Assembly: GCA_002007465.1 (NCBI GenBank)
Contig: LNAC01000276.1
Coordinates: 5,081,420 to 5,145,419, forward strand
Reading direction: 5' to 3'
Source of the DNA: Ailurus styani
Taxonomy: Eukaryota; Chordata; Mammalia; Carnivora; Ailuridae
Length of the DNA: 64,000 bases
Numbering within the stretch: position 1 is the first letter of the stretch; every line of letters starts with the position of its first letter. Below are positions 11,489 to 21,600 of the stretch, in pieces. The notes below the pieces were generated by a model that was not told the origin of the DNA, searched no databases, and was given only the letters and a program-made list of their open reading frames with translations. Both the position numbers and the translations under genes were made by a program.

Positions 11489-11683
11489 GGACGCCGGGTG
11501 GCTCCGTTGGTTAAGTGTCTGCCTTTGGCTCAGGTCATGATCCCAGGGTCCTGGGATCGAGTCCCACATTGGGCTCCTTGCTCAACGGGGAGCCTATTTC
11601 TCCTTCTGCCTGCTGCTCCCCCTGCTTGTGCGTGCTCTCTTCCTCTCTCTCTCTGACAAATAAATAAGTAAAATCTTTTTTAA
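11489..11683 (+). mobile_element. Can-SINE, older subfamily
   Basis: Head ggacgccgggtggctccgtt, middle caggtcatgatcccagggtc, tail caaataaataagtaaaatc. The target-site duplication aataggcatttcag is at 11475-11488 and 11684-11697. Confidence 0.94.
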
Positions 11684-11736
11684 AATAGGCATTTCAGAAG
11701 TATGGAAAGATGGGGCAAGAAAATTTCCCTGAACGA

Positions 11737-11942
11737 GGGCGCCTGGGTGACTCAGTGGGTTAAAGCCTCTGCTTTCGGCTCAGGTCATGATCTCAGGGTC
11801 CTGGGATCGAGGCCCACATCGGGCTCTCTGCTCAGCAGGGAGCCTGCTTCCTCCTCTCTCTCTGCCTGCTTCTCTGCCTTCTTGTGATCTCTCTCCCGCT
11901 GTGAAATAAATAAATAAAATCTTTAAAAAAAAAAGAAAAGAA
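11737..11942 (+). mobile_element. Can-SINE, mustelid-type
   Basis: Head gggcgcctgggtgactcagt followed by gggttaaagcctctgc, with an A-rich tail of aaaag units. The target-site duplication aagaaaatttccctgaacga (20 bp) is at 11717-11736 and 11943-11962. It lies only about 50 bp from the previous SINE. Confidence 0.96.
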
Positions 11943-12088
11943 AAGAAAATTTCCCTGAACGAAAGTTATGAATTTCAAGATTGAAAATCGCTCATCAAAA
12001 TAAACAAAAAGAATGTACCCTATAAGCTCTCAGAGAGAGAAAACAGGTTTCCTACAAAAGTCGAGAATGAGAATGGCCTTGTACTTTT

Positions 12089-12297
12089 AAGTTTTTTGTT
12101 GTTGTTGTAAAGATTTTATTTATTTATTTGAGAGAGAGAGCACAACCGGGGAGAGCAGCAGGCAGAGAGAGAGGGAGAAGCAGACTCCCCACTGAGCAGG
12201 GAGCCCAATGTGGGGCTCAATCCCAGGACTTCAGAATCATAACCTGAGCTGAAGGCAGACACTTAACTGACTGAGCTACCCAGGTGCCCCTCTAGGG
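12089..12297 (-). mobile_element. Can-SINE, inverted, older
   Basis: T-rich (gtt)n left end, reversed SINE body, right end ctacccaggtgcccc. An imperfect duplication of tggccttg and following bases flanks it (about 12074-12088 and 12298-12312). Confidence 0.85.
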
Positions 12298-12535
12298 TGG
12301 CCTTGAGCTTTACAACAGGAACACCATATGCTAGAATGCAAAATGCATTCTAAGTAAGGTGTGTACTATCTCTAGGAATCCGCTAGCCCTGGGAGGAGGG
12401 CCCCAAGACATCAAAGGCATCAAAAATAAAGAATAAAAAGGCATGATCTAGACAGCATTCCTCTTTGTTCTGCAGGGTTTATGACAAGACTGCTCAGGTA
12501 ATCAGTGGTGCTCAGCACTGAATACACAGTAGACT

Positions 12536-12650
12536 CACATGCAACCCTTTTTAAAATGTGGTGCTCAGGTCACACTGCAGGTCAAGTGAGTCAGCATTGC
12601 TGGGGAGTGGGAACCTCCAAACTGAAGAACGAATGGAGCTGCTGATATCA
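12536..12650 (+). mobile_element. MER5-type hAT fragment
   Basis: Phrases gtagactcacatgcaaccc, tttaaaatgtggtgctcagg and gcagctgatatcaac-like wording fit a diverged MER5 copy. Confidence 0.45.
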
Positions 12651-12836
12651 ACACAGCCAGAAAGAGGTGCTGTGTCCCGGCAAAAGTGGCATTTCCCCGT
12701 TTAAAAAACACCCCCAAATCAGCAACATGATTCTCTCAGGCAGGGGTTGGGGGGAAAGATCCACAGAGGGCTTCCAGTGGGTTTGTTGTCTTTGTTGCTT
12801 ATGTTGGATGGTGAATACACACAGGCACTTGAGATT

Positions 12837-12838
<2 letters not shown>

Positions 12839-12871
<33 letters not shown>

Positions 12872-12898
12872 TGTGTGTATTATGATTTTGTGTGTATG
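12839..12898. repeat. (TG)n microsatellite
   Basis: About fourteen uninterrupted GT units from 12841, then interrupted TG/TA units to about 12898. Confidence 0.95.
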
Positions 12899-13480
12899 TA
12901 TAGTCAATCCCCATTATTCAGTGTCCATACGTGAGAATTCACCTACTTAAGTTTATTTGTAATCACAAACTCAATACTGCTGGGACTCTCATGTGATTTG
13001 CAGACATGCACAGAGCAGCAAAACATCTGAGTTGCCTGCATGCTCCTTCCCAGCTGATTTCCAACAAGGCAATGCTCTGCTTTCTTGCTGTGTTCTCATG
13101 CCATAAACAAAGTGCCCTTTTCATGGTCTGTTTAGTGCCCTGGGTTTCACATTTTTGTCCTTTCTGCCTGCGGTCTCATTTCCGGTTTAAATCAGCCGGA
13201 AGCCTTGTGCCACACTGCTGCCTAGGGTTCCCACACACAAGAAGACTTTGGGGTGCCTTGCAGAGAAGCTTCGTCCAGATGTGAGGTAGAGCAACATTGG
13301 CCATGACTTCAGTGTTAGTAAGATCAATAATATATACTAACTGTGTCTTTAAACAGAATCACACATATCATAGAGTTATGTTTTGAATGGCTGATGAAAA
13401 TGTAACTAGTTCAACTTCGTAAAACATAACAAAGGCAACAAACAAAGAAACTCGACCCCAGATTACCTGAGAAGTCTTGT
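12899..13480 (+). mobile_element. Tigger (pogo-type) DNA transposon relic
   Basis: The left end tagtcaatccccattattca, then gaattcacctacttaag, tttatttgtaatcacaaac and cacagagcagcaaaacatctg follow the Tigger 5' region in order. From about 13180, codons resembling the transposase N terminus (a KRKK-like cluster, then the helix-turn-helix start around a tcaataatatatact stretch) remain but with shifts and stops. Tigger transposases are cut-and-paste enzymes of the Tc1/mariner superfamily. This copy is dead and 3' truncated. Confidence 0.7.
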
Positions 13481-13534
13481 CATAAACCCTGGAAAACAAA
13501 TTCCACTATATGAGTCAGGTCTTTTATTCCGTAT

Positions 13535-13955
13535 TTTTTTCCAGCTTTATGGAGACAAAACTGACATGAAACCTTGTGTGAGTTCAAGGTGTACAATGAT
13601 GGATACTCTTACATACTGCAAAATAGTTACCACCAGATGTTTCCCATCTCATCATCACTGTTTTTGTGGTGAGAAAGTTGAAGTTCTACTCTCTAAGCAG
13701 CTTTCAAGTATATGCATGGTATTGTCAACTGTAGTCACTTCTGTACATTAGATCCTCAGAACTTACTCATAACTAGAAGTTTGTACACTTTGACCAACAT
13801 CTTGTTTCCCCCACCCCACAGCCCCTGGTAACCACCACTCTACTCTCTGTTTCTACAGATTCGTCTTTGTTAGAGTCCACATATAAGTGAGATCACACAG
13901 TGTTTGTCTTTCTCTGACTTACTCACTTAGGATAATGTTCTCAAGTACCATCTAT
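13535..13955 (+). mobile_element. Old L1-type fragment
   Basis: The order tttttccagctttatggagac, gttcaaggtgtacaatgatgg, cctggtaaccaccactctac, agattcgtctttg and taagtgagatcacacagtg is the old L1 segment also seen at 9.8, 20.3 and 34.2 kb. Confidence 0.65.
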
Positions 13956-14074
13956 GTTGCACAAACGGCGGGAGTGCCTGCTTTCTCATGGCTGGATAAC
14001 ATTTATATATTTATATAGTGAGAAGTCTTTCATCTCTCATCTCCCAGATGTCCACAAGGCTCCAGACAATGCTC

Positions 14075-14295
14075 CTCAAAGTGAAATCGGCCAGCCAAGA
14101 GCATCAGCATCATCTGGAAGCTCACGAGGAATGCAGATTCTCTGCAGGGCACTGGAACTGCTGGATCAGAATCTCTAGGCAAGTTTAGCAAGCCCTCCTA
14201 GAGACTCTCCTATCACTGAAGCATGAGAACCTGCTGATCCCAGAGTACTGAGTCACAATCCCAGACTCCCAGCCCATCGTTTCTGATGGTCAGGG
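14075..14295 (+). mobile_element. MER5A-type hAT element
   Basis: The phrases gagcatcagcatcatctgg, gaatgcagattctctgcagg and ctggatcagaatctctagg are the MER5A core. This was the local sequence when the next L1 inserted just downstream. Confidence 0.6.
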
Positions 14296-14381
14296 GGAGT
14301 TGAGAAATTGAGAATGAAGAAACAATCATCAGAAACTATTATCAACAGCTATATGCCAATAAGTTAAGCAACCAAGAAGAA

Positions 14382-16939
14382 ATGGACACATTCCTGGAAA
14401 CCTATAAACTTCCAAGACTGAAACAGGAAGAAACTGACAGCCTGAAAAGACCAATATCTAGCAACGAAATTGAAGCAGTGATCAAAAACCTCCCAAAAAA
14501 CAAGAGTCCAGGACCTGACGGATTCCCTGGGGAATTCTACCAAACATTCGAAGAAGAAATAATACCTATTCTCCTGAAGCTGTTTCAAAAAATAGAAACA
14601 GAGAGGAAACTTCCAGAATCTTTCTACAAAGCCAGCATGACCTTGATCCCCAAACCAGGCAAAGATCCCATCAAAAAGGAGAATTTCAGACCTATATCCC
14701 TGATGACTATGGATGCCAAGATTCTCAACAAGATCCTAGCTAATAGGATCCAACAGTACATTAAAAAGATTTTCCACCATGACCATGGTATTTATCCCTA
14801 GGATGCAAGGGTGGTTCAACATTCCCAAATCAATCAATGTGATAGAACAAATCACTAAGAGAAGAGAGAAGAACCACATGGTCCTCCCAACTGATGCAGA
14901 AAAAGCATTTGACAAAATACAGCATCCGTTCCTGATTAAAACTCTTCAAAGAATAGAGATAGCAGGAACATTCTTCAACTTCATAAAATCTATCTATGAA
15001 AAACCCACAGCGAATATCATTCTCAATGGGGAAAAACTGACAGCCTTCCCACTGAGATCAGGAACACGACAAGGATGCCCACTCTCACCACTGTTGTTCA
15101 ACATAGTACTAGAAGTCCTAGCAACAGCAATCAGACAACAAAAAGAAATAAAAGGTATTCAAATTGGCAAAGAAGAAGTCAAACTCTCTCTCTTTGCAGA
15201 TGACATGATACTTTATATGGAAAACCCAAAAGACTCCACCCCCAAACTACTAGAACTCATATAGCAATTCAGTAATGTGGCAGGATACAAAATCAATCCA
15301 CAGAAATCAGTTGCTTTCTTATACACTAGCAATGAAAATATAGAAAGGGAAATTAGAGAATCGATTCCATTTACTATAGCACCAAGAACCATAAGATACC
15401 TTGGAATAAACCTAACCAAAGAGGTAAAGGATCTGTACTCAAGGAACTACAGAACACTCATGAAAGAAATCAAAGGAGATACAAAAAGACAGAAAAGCCT
15501 TCCATGCTCATGGATTGGAAGAATGAACATTGTTAAAATGTCTATACTTCCCAGAGCAATCTATACTTTCAATGCCATCCCGATCAACATTCCACTGGCA
15601 TTTTTCAAAGTGCTGGAACAAACAATCCTAAAATTTGTATGCAACCAGAAAAGACCCCGAATCGCTAAGGAAATGTTGAAGAAGAAAAACAAAGCTAGAG
15701 GCATCACGTTGCCTGATTTCAAGCTTTACTACAAAGCTGTGATTACCAAGACAGCATGGTACTGGCACAAAAACAGACACATAGACCAATGGAACAGAGT
15801 GGAGAGCCCTGATATGGACCCTCAACTCTATTGTCAAATAATCTTCAACAGAGCAGGAAAAAATATCCAGTGGAAAAGAGACAGTCTCTTCAATAAATGG
15901 TGCTGGGAAAATTGGACAGCTATGTATAGAAGAATGAAACTCGACCATTCTCTCACACCATACACAAAGATAAACTNNNNNNNNNNNNNNNNNNNNNNNN
16001 NNNNNNNNNNNNNNNNNNNNNNNNNNNNNNNNNNNNNNNNNNNNNNNNNNNAGGCAGTAACCTCTTTGACATCGGCCACAGCAACTTCTTTCAAGACACA
16101 TCTCCAAAGGCAAAGGAAACAAAAGCAAAAATGAACTTTTGGGACTTCATCAAGATAAAAAAACTTCTGCACAGCAAAGGAAACAGTCAACAAAACAAAG
16201 AGGCAACCCAAGGAATGTGAGAAGATATTCACAAATGACACTACAAAGGGCTGATATGCAAGATCTATAAAGAACTTCTCAAGCTCAATGCCCAAAAATA
16301 GATAATCATGTCAAAAAACAGGCAGAAGACATGAAGAAACACTTCTCCAAAGAAGACATACAAATGGCCAACAGACACATGAAAAAATGTTCACCATCAC
16401 TAGCCATCAGGGAAATTCATATCACAACCACATTAAGATACCATCTTTCACCAGTTAGAATGACCAAAATCAACAGGACAGGAAACAACAAGTGTTGGAG
16501 AGGATGTGGGGAAAGGGGAATCCTCTTTCACTGTCAGTGGGAATGCAAGTTAGTGCAACCACTTTGGAAAACAGTGTGGAGATTCCTCAAAAAATTAAAA
16601 ATAGAGATATCCTATGACACTGCAATTGCACTACTGGATATTTACCCCAAAGATACAGATGTAGTGAAAAGAAGGGCCATATGTACCCCAATGTTCATAG
16701 CAGCAATGTCCACAATCCCCAAACTGTGGAAAGAGCCGAGATGCCCTTCAACAGAAGAATGGATAAAGAAGATGTGGTCCATATATACAATGGAATATTA
16801 CTCATCCATAAGAAAGGATGAATACCCAACTTTTATATCAACGTGGATGGGACTGGAAGAGATTATTCTGAGTGAAATAAGTCAAGCAGAGAAAGTTAAT
16901 TATTTATGGTTTCACTTACTTGTGGAACATAAGGAATAA
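14382..16939 (+). pseudogene. L1 ORF2 remnant: reverse transcriptase and cysteine-rich C terminus
   Basis: ORF2 codes the endonuclease-reverse transcriptase that copies L1 RNA at the nick. Here reverse transcriptase motifs are clear: [54 protein letters not shown] and the catalytic FADDMILY near 15.2 kb. The C-terminal part from about 16.33 kb keeps the Cys/His cluster [14 protein letters not shown] and [14 protein letters not shown], and stops at 16937-16939. The frame shifts near 14.79 kb and an in-frame stop (tag) lies at 15262-15264, followed by the gap at 15977-16051 and further damage to 16.33 kb. The endonuclease domain is absent. Confidence 0.93.
15977..16051. other. Assembly gap of 75 unknown bases
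   Basis: Run of n inside the L1. Flanking text (tacacaaagataaact before, aggcagtaacctctttgac after) is collinear in other L1 copies, so the real missing sequence is probably similar in length to the run. Confidence 0.99.
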
Positions 16940-17225
16940 AATGAAGGATTCTAGGGGAAGGCAAGGAAAAGTGAATTGGGGGTAAATTGGAAGGGGAGAT
17001 GAACCATGAGAGACTGTGGACTCTGAGAAACAAACTGAGGGTTATGGAGGGGAGGAGGGAGGGGGGAGGGGTGGGCCTAGTGGTGGGTATTAGGGAGGGC
17101 ACGTATTGAATGGAGCACTGGGAGTGGTGCATAAATGATGAATCTTGGATCACTGAATAAAATAAAATAAAATTTAAAAAATAAAATAAATTTTTAAAAA
17201 ATTTAAAAAAAGAAATTGAGAATGA

Positions 17226-17486
17226 GAGGAAGGAAGGGAGGGAGGAAGGAAAGGAGGAAGGGAAAGAGGAAGGAAGGAAGGAAGGAAGGAAGGAAGGAAG
17301 GAAGGAAGGAAGGAAGGAAGGGGAAAGAGAGAGAGAGAAAGAAAAATAGAAAGGAAGGAAGGAAGGAAAGAAGGAAGGAAGAAGAAAGGAAGGAAAGAGA
17401 AAGGGAAGGAAGGGAGGGAGGGAGGAAAGAAGGAAAGAAGGAAGGAGGAAAGGAAGGAAGAAAGAGAGAGAGAGAGAAAGGAAATT
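17226..17486. repeat. GGAA-rich purine array
   Basis: About 260 bases of ggaag/gggaa/aaag/gaga units with no pyrimidine except rare interruptions. It begins immediately after the L1 target-site duplication, so it was adjacent to the insertion site and is not the L1 tail. Confidence 0.95.
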
Positions 17487-17499
17487 TAAGAATGTTGAA

Positions 17500-17640
17500 G
17501 ACCCAGACCAATGGACCTCCACTCGCTTCACATGAAGATCTCGTGGGAGTTTAAAACAATCACCCCTGCTTGGTCTCCAGCTGCAGAGCTTCTGATTCAA
17601 GTCTGGGGTGCAGGCAGAACACGGGGGTTCTTCTCTATGT
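17500..17640 (+). mobile_element. MER5-type hAT fragment
   Basis: cccagaccaatggacctccac, gggagtttaaaacaatcacc and cagagcttctgattcaagtc fit a diverged MER5A copy. Confidence 0.45.
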
Positions 17641-18180
17641 TCCTCCGGTGAGCTTAAGCTGCAACCAACAACTGAGCCAAGGACTTAGAAAGAGAAAGAA
17701 GCCAGTGGTCTTAGGCGCCCTCTCTTGGCAGGAAGCTGTACAACTCGACTCCCAGCGACCGCAGACGCAGGTGGAAAGCGGGGCCGCCCATGCGTTTCAG
17801 ATAAGCCCAGTGCACAGATCTGCAGTCTGGATGATGTGAGTGCAAAAAAGTGCCCTTTCAAGAGAAATGCCTAATTCCTAATTCCTAACTCTAAATTCCT
17901 AATTCCACTGCAGAGCTGGCATTGATATGTTTCCACTTACTGATTGCTTACACACACAACAAAGTTCACAATACCTGCAGTTTTGTGCTGTAAACCTTCA
18001 CAAAACAAGATGTACCAGCCACTGACCTAAACGCTTCTCAGATAACACGCCCATCCACTTAGCTACCCCTTGAAGCCAGTACTATTATTACCTCTAACTA
18101 GCTAATAGGGAAGCTGGGGCACAGATTTAGTAGTTTACCTCACTATAAAAGTGGAACCAGAGATCTGAGTTCAAATCCTA
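17641..18180. other. Intergenic; short CTAATT tandem motif
   Basis: At 17867-17906 a cctaattcctaact-type motif is repeated four to five times imperfectly. Otherwise no feature recognised. Confidence 0.5.
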
Positions 18181-18310
18181 CTCTTGTGTCATTCAGCTGT
18201 GTGACTTTGGGCAAATTACTTCACCTCTCTGAGTCTTTATTTCCCCCATTAGGAAAAAAAATGAACATAGTGCCATCAAGACTCAGTAAGAATTTACCTG
18301 ACCCCCATCC
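18181..18310 (+). repeat. MIR
   Basis: gagttcaaatcctactcttg, gtgtgactttgggcaaattac and cacctctctgagtctttatt are a well-preserved MIR core. Confidence 0.85.
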
Positions 18311-18660
18311 CGAACTATCATCTACCATCCCTCTCACTTGCCATAATGATTCTTTAAAAGGGAAAAAAATGTTTATTTTTGTCTTAAATGGCTGTAACCT
18401 AAATTCACCAAAATACTCTTTCAGGAGGTCAAGTGTCCATCCTTGCAGATGTGTTGGATGAGGGGGAATAATGGAAAGTGCCTCCCCTTCTGCATACAGC
18501 TGCATCACTAGTGACACCAAAGGCTGGACTCTGAACACTGTCTATTCAATTCTTTATGTAACAGTCCATCTGAACTAACCATGTCTTTCTAACATGGTGA
18601 TGCTTAGAAATCTACCAGAACCCCACACTCATTACAATATCTATAATTAAAAAGAAAAAA

Positions 18661-18865
18661 GGGGGTGCCTGAGTGGCTCAGATGGTTAAGCATCTGCCTT
18701 CGGCTCAGGCTCAGGTTATGATCTCAGGGTCCTGGGATCAAGCCCCATGTCGGGCTTCCTGTTCAGCAGGGAGTCTGCTTTTCTCTCCCTACTCCTGCTC
18801 TCGCTCTTGCTCTCATTCTCACTCTCTGTCTCAAATAAATAAATAAATAAAGTCTTGAAAATAAG
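18661..18865 (+). mobile_element. Can-SINE, older subfamily
   Basis: Head gggggtgcctgagtggctca and gatggttaagcatctgcc, tail of aaataaataaataaataaa. The flanking duplication taaaaagaaaaa(a)gggg at 18648-18665 and 18866-18882 leaves the exact edges uncertain by a few bases. Confidence 0.9.
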
Positions 18866-18916
18866 TAAAAAGAAAAAGGGGGCAGCAAAACAAGTGTTAA
18901 GAATGTGGAGGAATTG

Positions 18917-19586
18917 CTACACTGTTGGTGGGAATGCAAACTGGTGCAGCCACTCTGGAAAACAGTATGGAGATTCCTCAAAAAGTTGAAAATGGAGCTA
19001 CCCTACGACCCAGCAATCGCACTACTGGGTATTTATCCTAAAGACACAAAGGTAGTGATCCTCAGGGGCACGTGCACCCGAATGTTTATAGCAGCAATGT
19101 CCACAATAGCCAAACTATGGAAAGAACCTAGATGTCCATCAACAGATGAATGGATAAAGAAGATGTGGTATATATATACAATGGAATATTATGCAGCTAT
19201 CAAAAGAAACGAAATCTTGCCATTCGCAACGACATGGATGGAACTGGAGGGTATTATGCTGAGCGAAATAAGTCAATCAGAGAAAGACAATTATCATATG
19301 ATCTCTCTGATATGAGGAACTTGAGCGGCAGGGTGGGGGGTTGTGGGGGGTAGGGAGGGAAAAATAATGAAACAAGATGGGATGGGGAAGGAGACAAACC
19401 ATAAGAGACTTCTAATCTCATAAAACAAACTGAGGGTTACTGGGGGGTGGGAGGGTAGGGATAGGGTGGATGGGTTATGGACATTGGGGAGGGTTTGTGC
19501 TTTGGTGAGTGCTGTGAAAGGTGTAAGCCTGATGATTCCCAGACCTGTACCCCTTGGGCAAATAATAAAAATAAAATTAAAAAAAA
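18917..19586 (+). mobile_element. Young 5'-truncated L1 nested in the old L1
   Basis: The 18-bp duplication aagaatgtggaggaattg lies at 18899-18916 and 19587-19604. The insert holds the ORF2 C terminus in one open frame ([20 protein letters not shown] to a normal stop near 19315), the G-rich 3' untranslated region and a poly(A) tail. It is the best-preserved L1 sequence in the window and so the youngest-looking. Confidence 0.96.
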
Positions 19587-19990
19587 AAGAATGTGGAGGA
19601 ATTGGAAACTTCTACCTTGCTAGTGGGAATGTGAAATGGTGCCACCACTATGGAAAAGAACATCATGGTCCCTGAAAATATTCTGACACATGCTTCGACA
19701 CAGAAGAACATTGAGGATATTATGCTCAGTGAAATAAGCCAGTCACCGAAGGACAGGTACAGTAAGATTCCATGTCTAGGAGGTCCCTAGAAGGGTCACA
19801 TCCACAGAGAAAGAAGGACGGTGGGAGTCAGGGGCTGGGGGGAGGGGAAGGGATTTGGTGTTTCAATGGGACAGAATTCATTTCTTGCACCCACATCATC
19901 CAAAAGGGGGTGCATCTGAGAGGAAGGACTTGTCTCAACTAAGGACAGCAGGTTCCACAATGGATCGGGAGTGTTTGCCTCAAAATCCAC

Positions 19991-20038
19991 TTCTAGTGGT
20001 GTTAAGGATCACCTGTTAGTTAAAACAAATAAATTAAA

Positions 20039-20071
<33 letters not shown>

Positions 20072-20263
20072 AGAGTGATAGAAATGTCCAGGACTAGTGC
20101 TGAATATGTCACAGGAATATGGAAGAAAGAAGGCTTGATTTCCCAGTTGTGTCCAGATTTAATCCCGGCCAGAGTTTTTAACCAATTTTGTGTGCAATCT
20201 CATATGTGTTTCTGGAAATGTTCATTTACTCAGCTATTTATGAGAGTCCGTGAACTTCCCCAC
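19991..20263. other. (TG)n microsatellite and unassigned flank
   Basis: 20039-20072 is a (TG)n run with one CG step. The rest has no feature I recognise. Confidence 0.8.
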
Positions 20264-20770
20264 CCCCAGCTTTATTGAGATGTAACTGACATTTAACACA
20301 GTGTGAGTTTAAGGTGTACAATGTGTTGATTTGATGCACCTGTATACTGTAAAACAATCACCATTAAAAATAGAATTACCAGGGGGGCCTGGGTAGCTCA
20401 GTCGGTTAAATGTCTGCCTTTCACTCAAGTAATGATCCCCAGGTCCTGGGATCAAGCCCTGAGCTGGGCTCAGCAGGGAGCATGTTTCTCTGCCCCTCCC
20501 CCTGCTCATGCTCTTTCTCTCAAATAAATAGATAAAATCTTTTTTAGAAATAGAATTACCATATAATCCAGCAATGCCAATTCTGGGTATATACCCAAGA
20601 GAATTGAGAGCAGGAACTTGAAGAGATATTCGCATAACCAAGTTCATAGCAGCATTATTCACAATACCTAATACAGAGAAGCAATCCGAGTGTCCCTCAA
20701 GAGATGAGTGGGTAAGCAGAATGTTGTGTATACACACAATGGAATATTATTTAGCATTAAAAGGGAAGAA
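20264..20770 (+). mobile_element. Old L1 3' region split by a SINE
   Basis: ccccagctttattgagatg... aaggtgtacaatgtgttgat, then beyond the SINE tagaattaccatataatcc, gggtatatacccaagagaat, catagcagcattattcac and caatggaatattatttagc. All are standard old L1 wording. Confidence 0.8.
20382..20547 (+). mobile_element. Can-SINE, older subfamily
   Basis: gggggcctgggtagctcagt, gtcggttaaatgtctgcc, tail aaataaatagataaaatc. The target-site duplication aaatagaattacca is at 20368-20381 and 20548-20561. Confidence 0.94.
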
Positions 20771-21454
20771 AATTCCCTGGTTCTGCCCTGCCCCTTTTAT
20801 CGTACTGAAAGCTCCTTTTTGGGTCCCACAGAGCCCCCCTCCCACCAGGAGGAAGCAGAAAAATCCCTAGAGGGAAGCCAGACACCCCCTTCATCATGAC
20901 CACCATGTGGTAGAGAGAAGAGAAATCAGGGAAGGCTTCCAAGAGGAGGTGGTGCCTTGCCGAGATTAGAAGAGGCAAATTCCTCTCTGTGGGAATGGAG
21001 CAGAGAGACTGTTCCAGGCATCAGGCAGAGCAGAAGGGACAAAGAACAGTAGAGGGATGTCTGTGCCTCTCCTTGCCTCAGCGCCCACCCCAGGCAGGCT
21101 TCTGTTTCCTCTGAAACCAGAAAAGCCACACCAGCTAGGCGACCAGCTTCTGATTCATATTCTAAGGCTTAATATTTTAAACTAGTTTTGAGATTAAATT
21201 CTAAGGAGGGCTGTGACGAGCTCCCTTACCACACAAAGGGAAGCAGCAAGAGAAGGATTCTCGGGTCTTACTGGGATCTGGGTCAGGGAGCTGGATCAAA
21301 GGTCTAGCCTAGGATACCCTCGAGTCTCCTCCTCCAAATTCGCCACTTTGGGGGAAACCAGAACAGGTGAGTGTTCTGGGAGCTTTCTGGGGCAGGGAAG
21401 AGGTCATCCTCATCTCCTCCCTTGCATTGTGAAATCTTCTGAAGGGGGCAGCGC
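20771..21454. other. ACTL9 upstream region with a fossil repeat
   Basis: At 20910-21060, phrases gaaggcttccaagaggagg and gactgttccaggcatcagg belong to the old repeat family seen at 3.4 and 30.9 kb. No exon upstream of ACTL9 is evident. Confidence 0.45.
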
Positions 21455-21600
21455 CCAAGGTGATGTCATAGACCACTGACCAGTCCCCTCTCCCTGCCTC
21501 TGCCTGCCCCTGGGGGGCCTCGGCCTTTTCTCCTCACACCCCTGCAGGCCAGAGGAAAGCGATCAGCCTCTCCAAGCAGCTTACCTAGCGACCTGCAGTC
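21455..21600 (+). promoter_or_regulatory. ACTL9 proximal 5' flank with a CRE-like site
   Basis: tgatgtca at 21461-21468 differs by one base from the palindromic cAMP response element tgacgtca, about 133 bp upstream of the ATG. CREM acting through such sites drives many genes in round spermatids, which would suit a testis actin-like gene. No TATA box is obvious. This is inference from one motif. Confidence 0.35.

Larger units (their letters stand above)
10881..12535 (+). mobile_element. Old A-rich LINE (L1/HAL1-like) carrying three SINEs
   Basis: Long A-rich, T-poor sequence. The end contains gagagagaaaacaggtttcctac and aagtcgagaatgagaatggcc, which resemble a segment common to old L1 and HAL1 elements. 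Three Can-SINEs (11489-11683, 11737-11942, 12089-12297) were inserted into it. No intact frame remains. Confidence 0.5.
14318..17210 (+). mobile_element. 5'-truncated L1 with perfect 15-bp target-site duplication
   Basis: Starts within ORF2 and ends with a carnivore L1 3' untranslated region, a G-rich stretch near 17.05 kb and an A-rich tail (aataaaataaaattt...). The duplication agaaattgagaatga occurs at 14303-14317 and 17211-17225, so both ends are exact. About 2.9 kb is left of a normal 6-kb element. An unknown-base gap interrupts it. The copy cannot move by itself because ORF1, the endonuclease and the 5' promoter are missing and ORF2 is broken. Confidence 0.96.
18590..19990 (+). mobile_element. 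Old L1, host to a SINE and a younger L1
   Basis: Pieces read in order across two insertions: ccccacactcattac... ctataattaaaaag, then ggcagcaaaacaagtgttaag, then gaaacttctaccttgctagtg, gtgggaatgtgaaatggtgcc, gtgaaataagccagtcaccg and cagacaggggctgg-like wording. The inserted elements are 18661-18865 and 18917-19586. Confidence 0.75.

Noticed and set aside
16896..17600. Ser/Phe/Leu/Pro-rich and Lys/Glu/Arg/Gly-rich frames of 234, 112 and 102 codons
   Set aside because: Direct translation of the GGAA/TTCC array and the L1 end, not genes. The same applies to 45113-45550.
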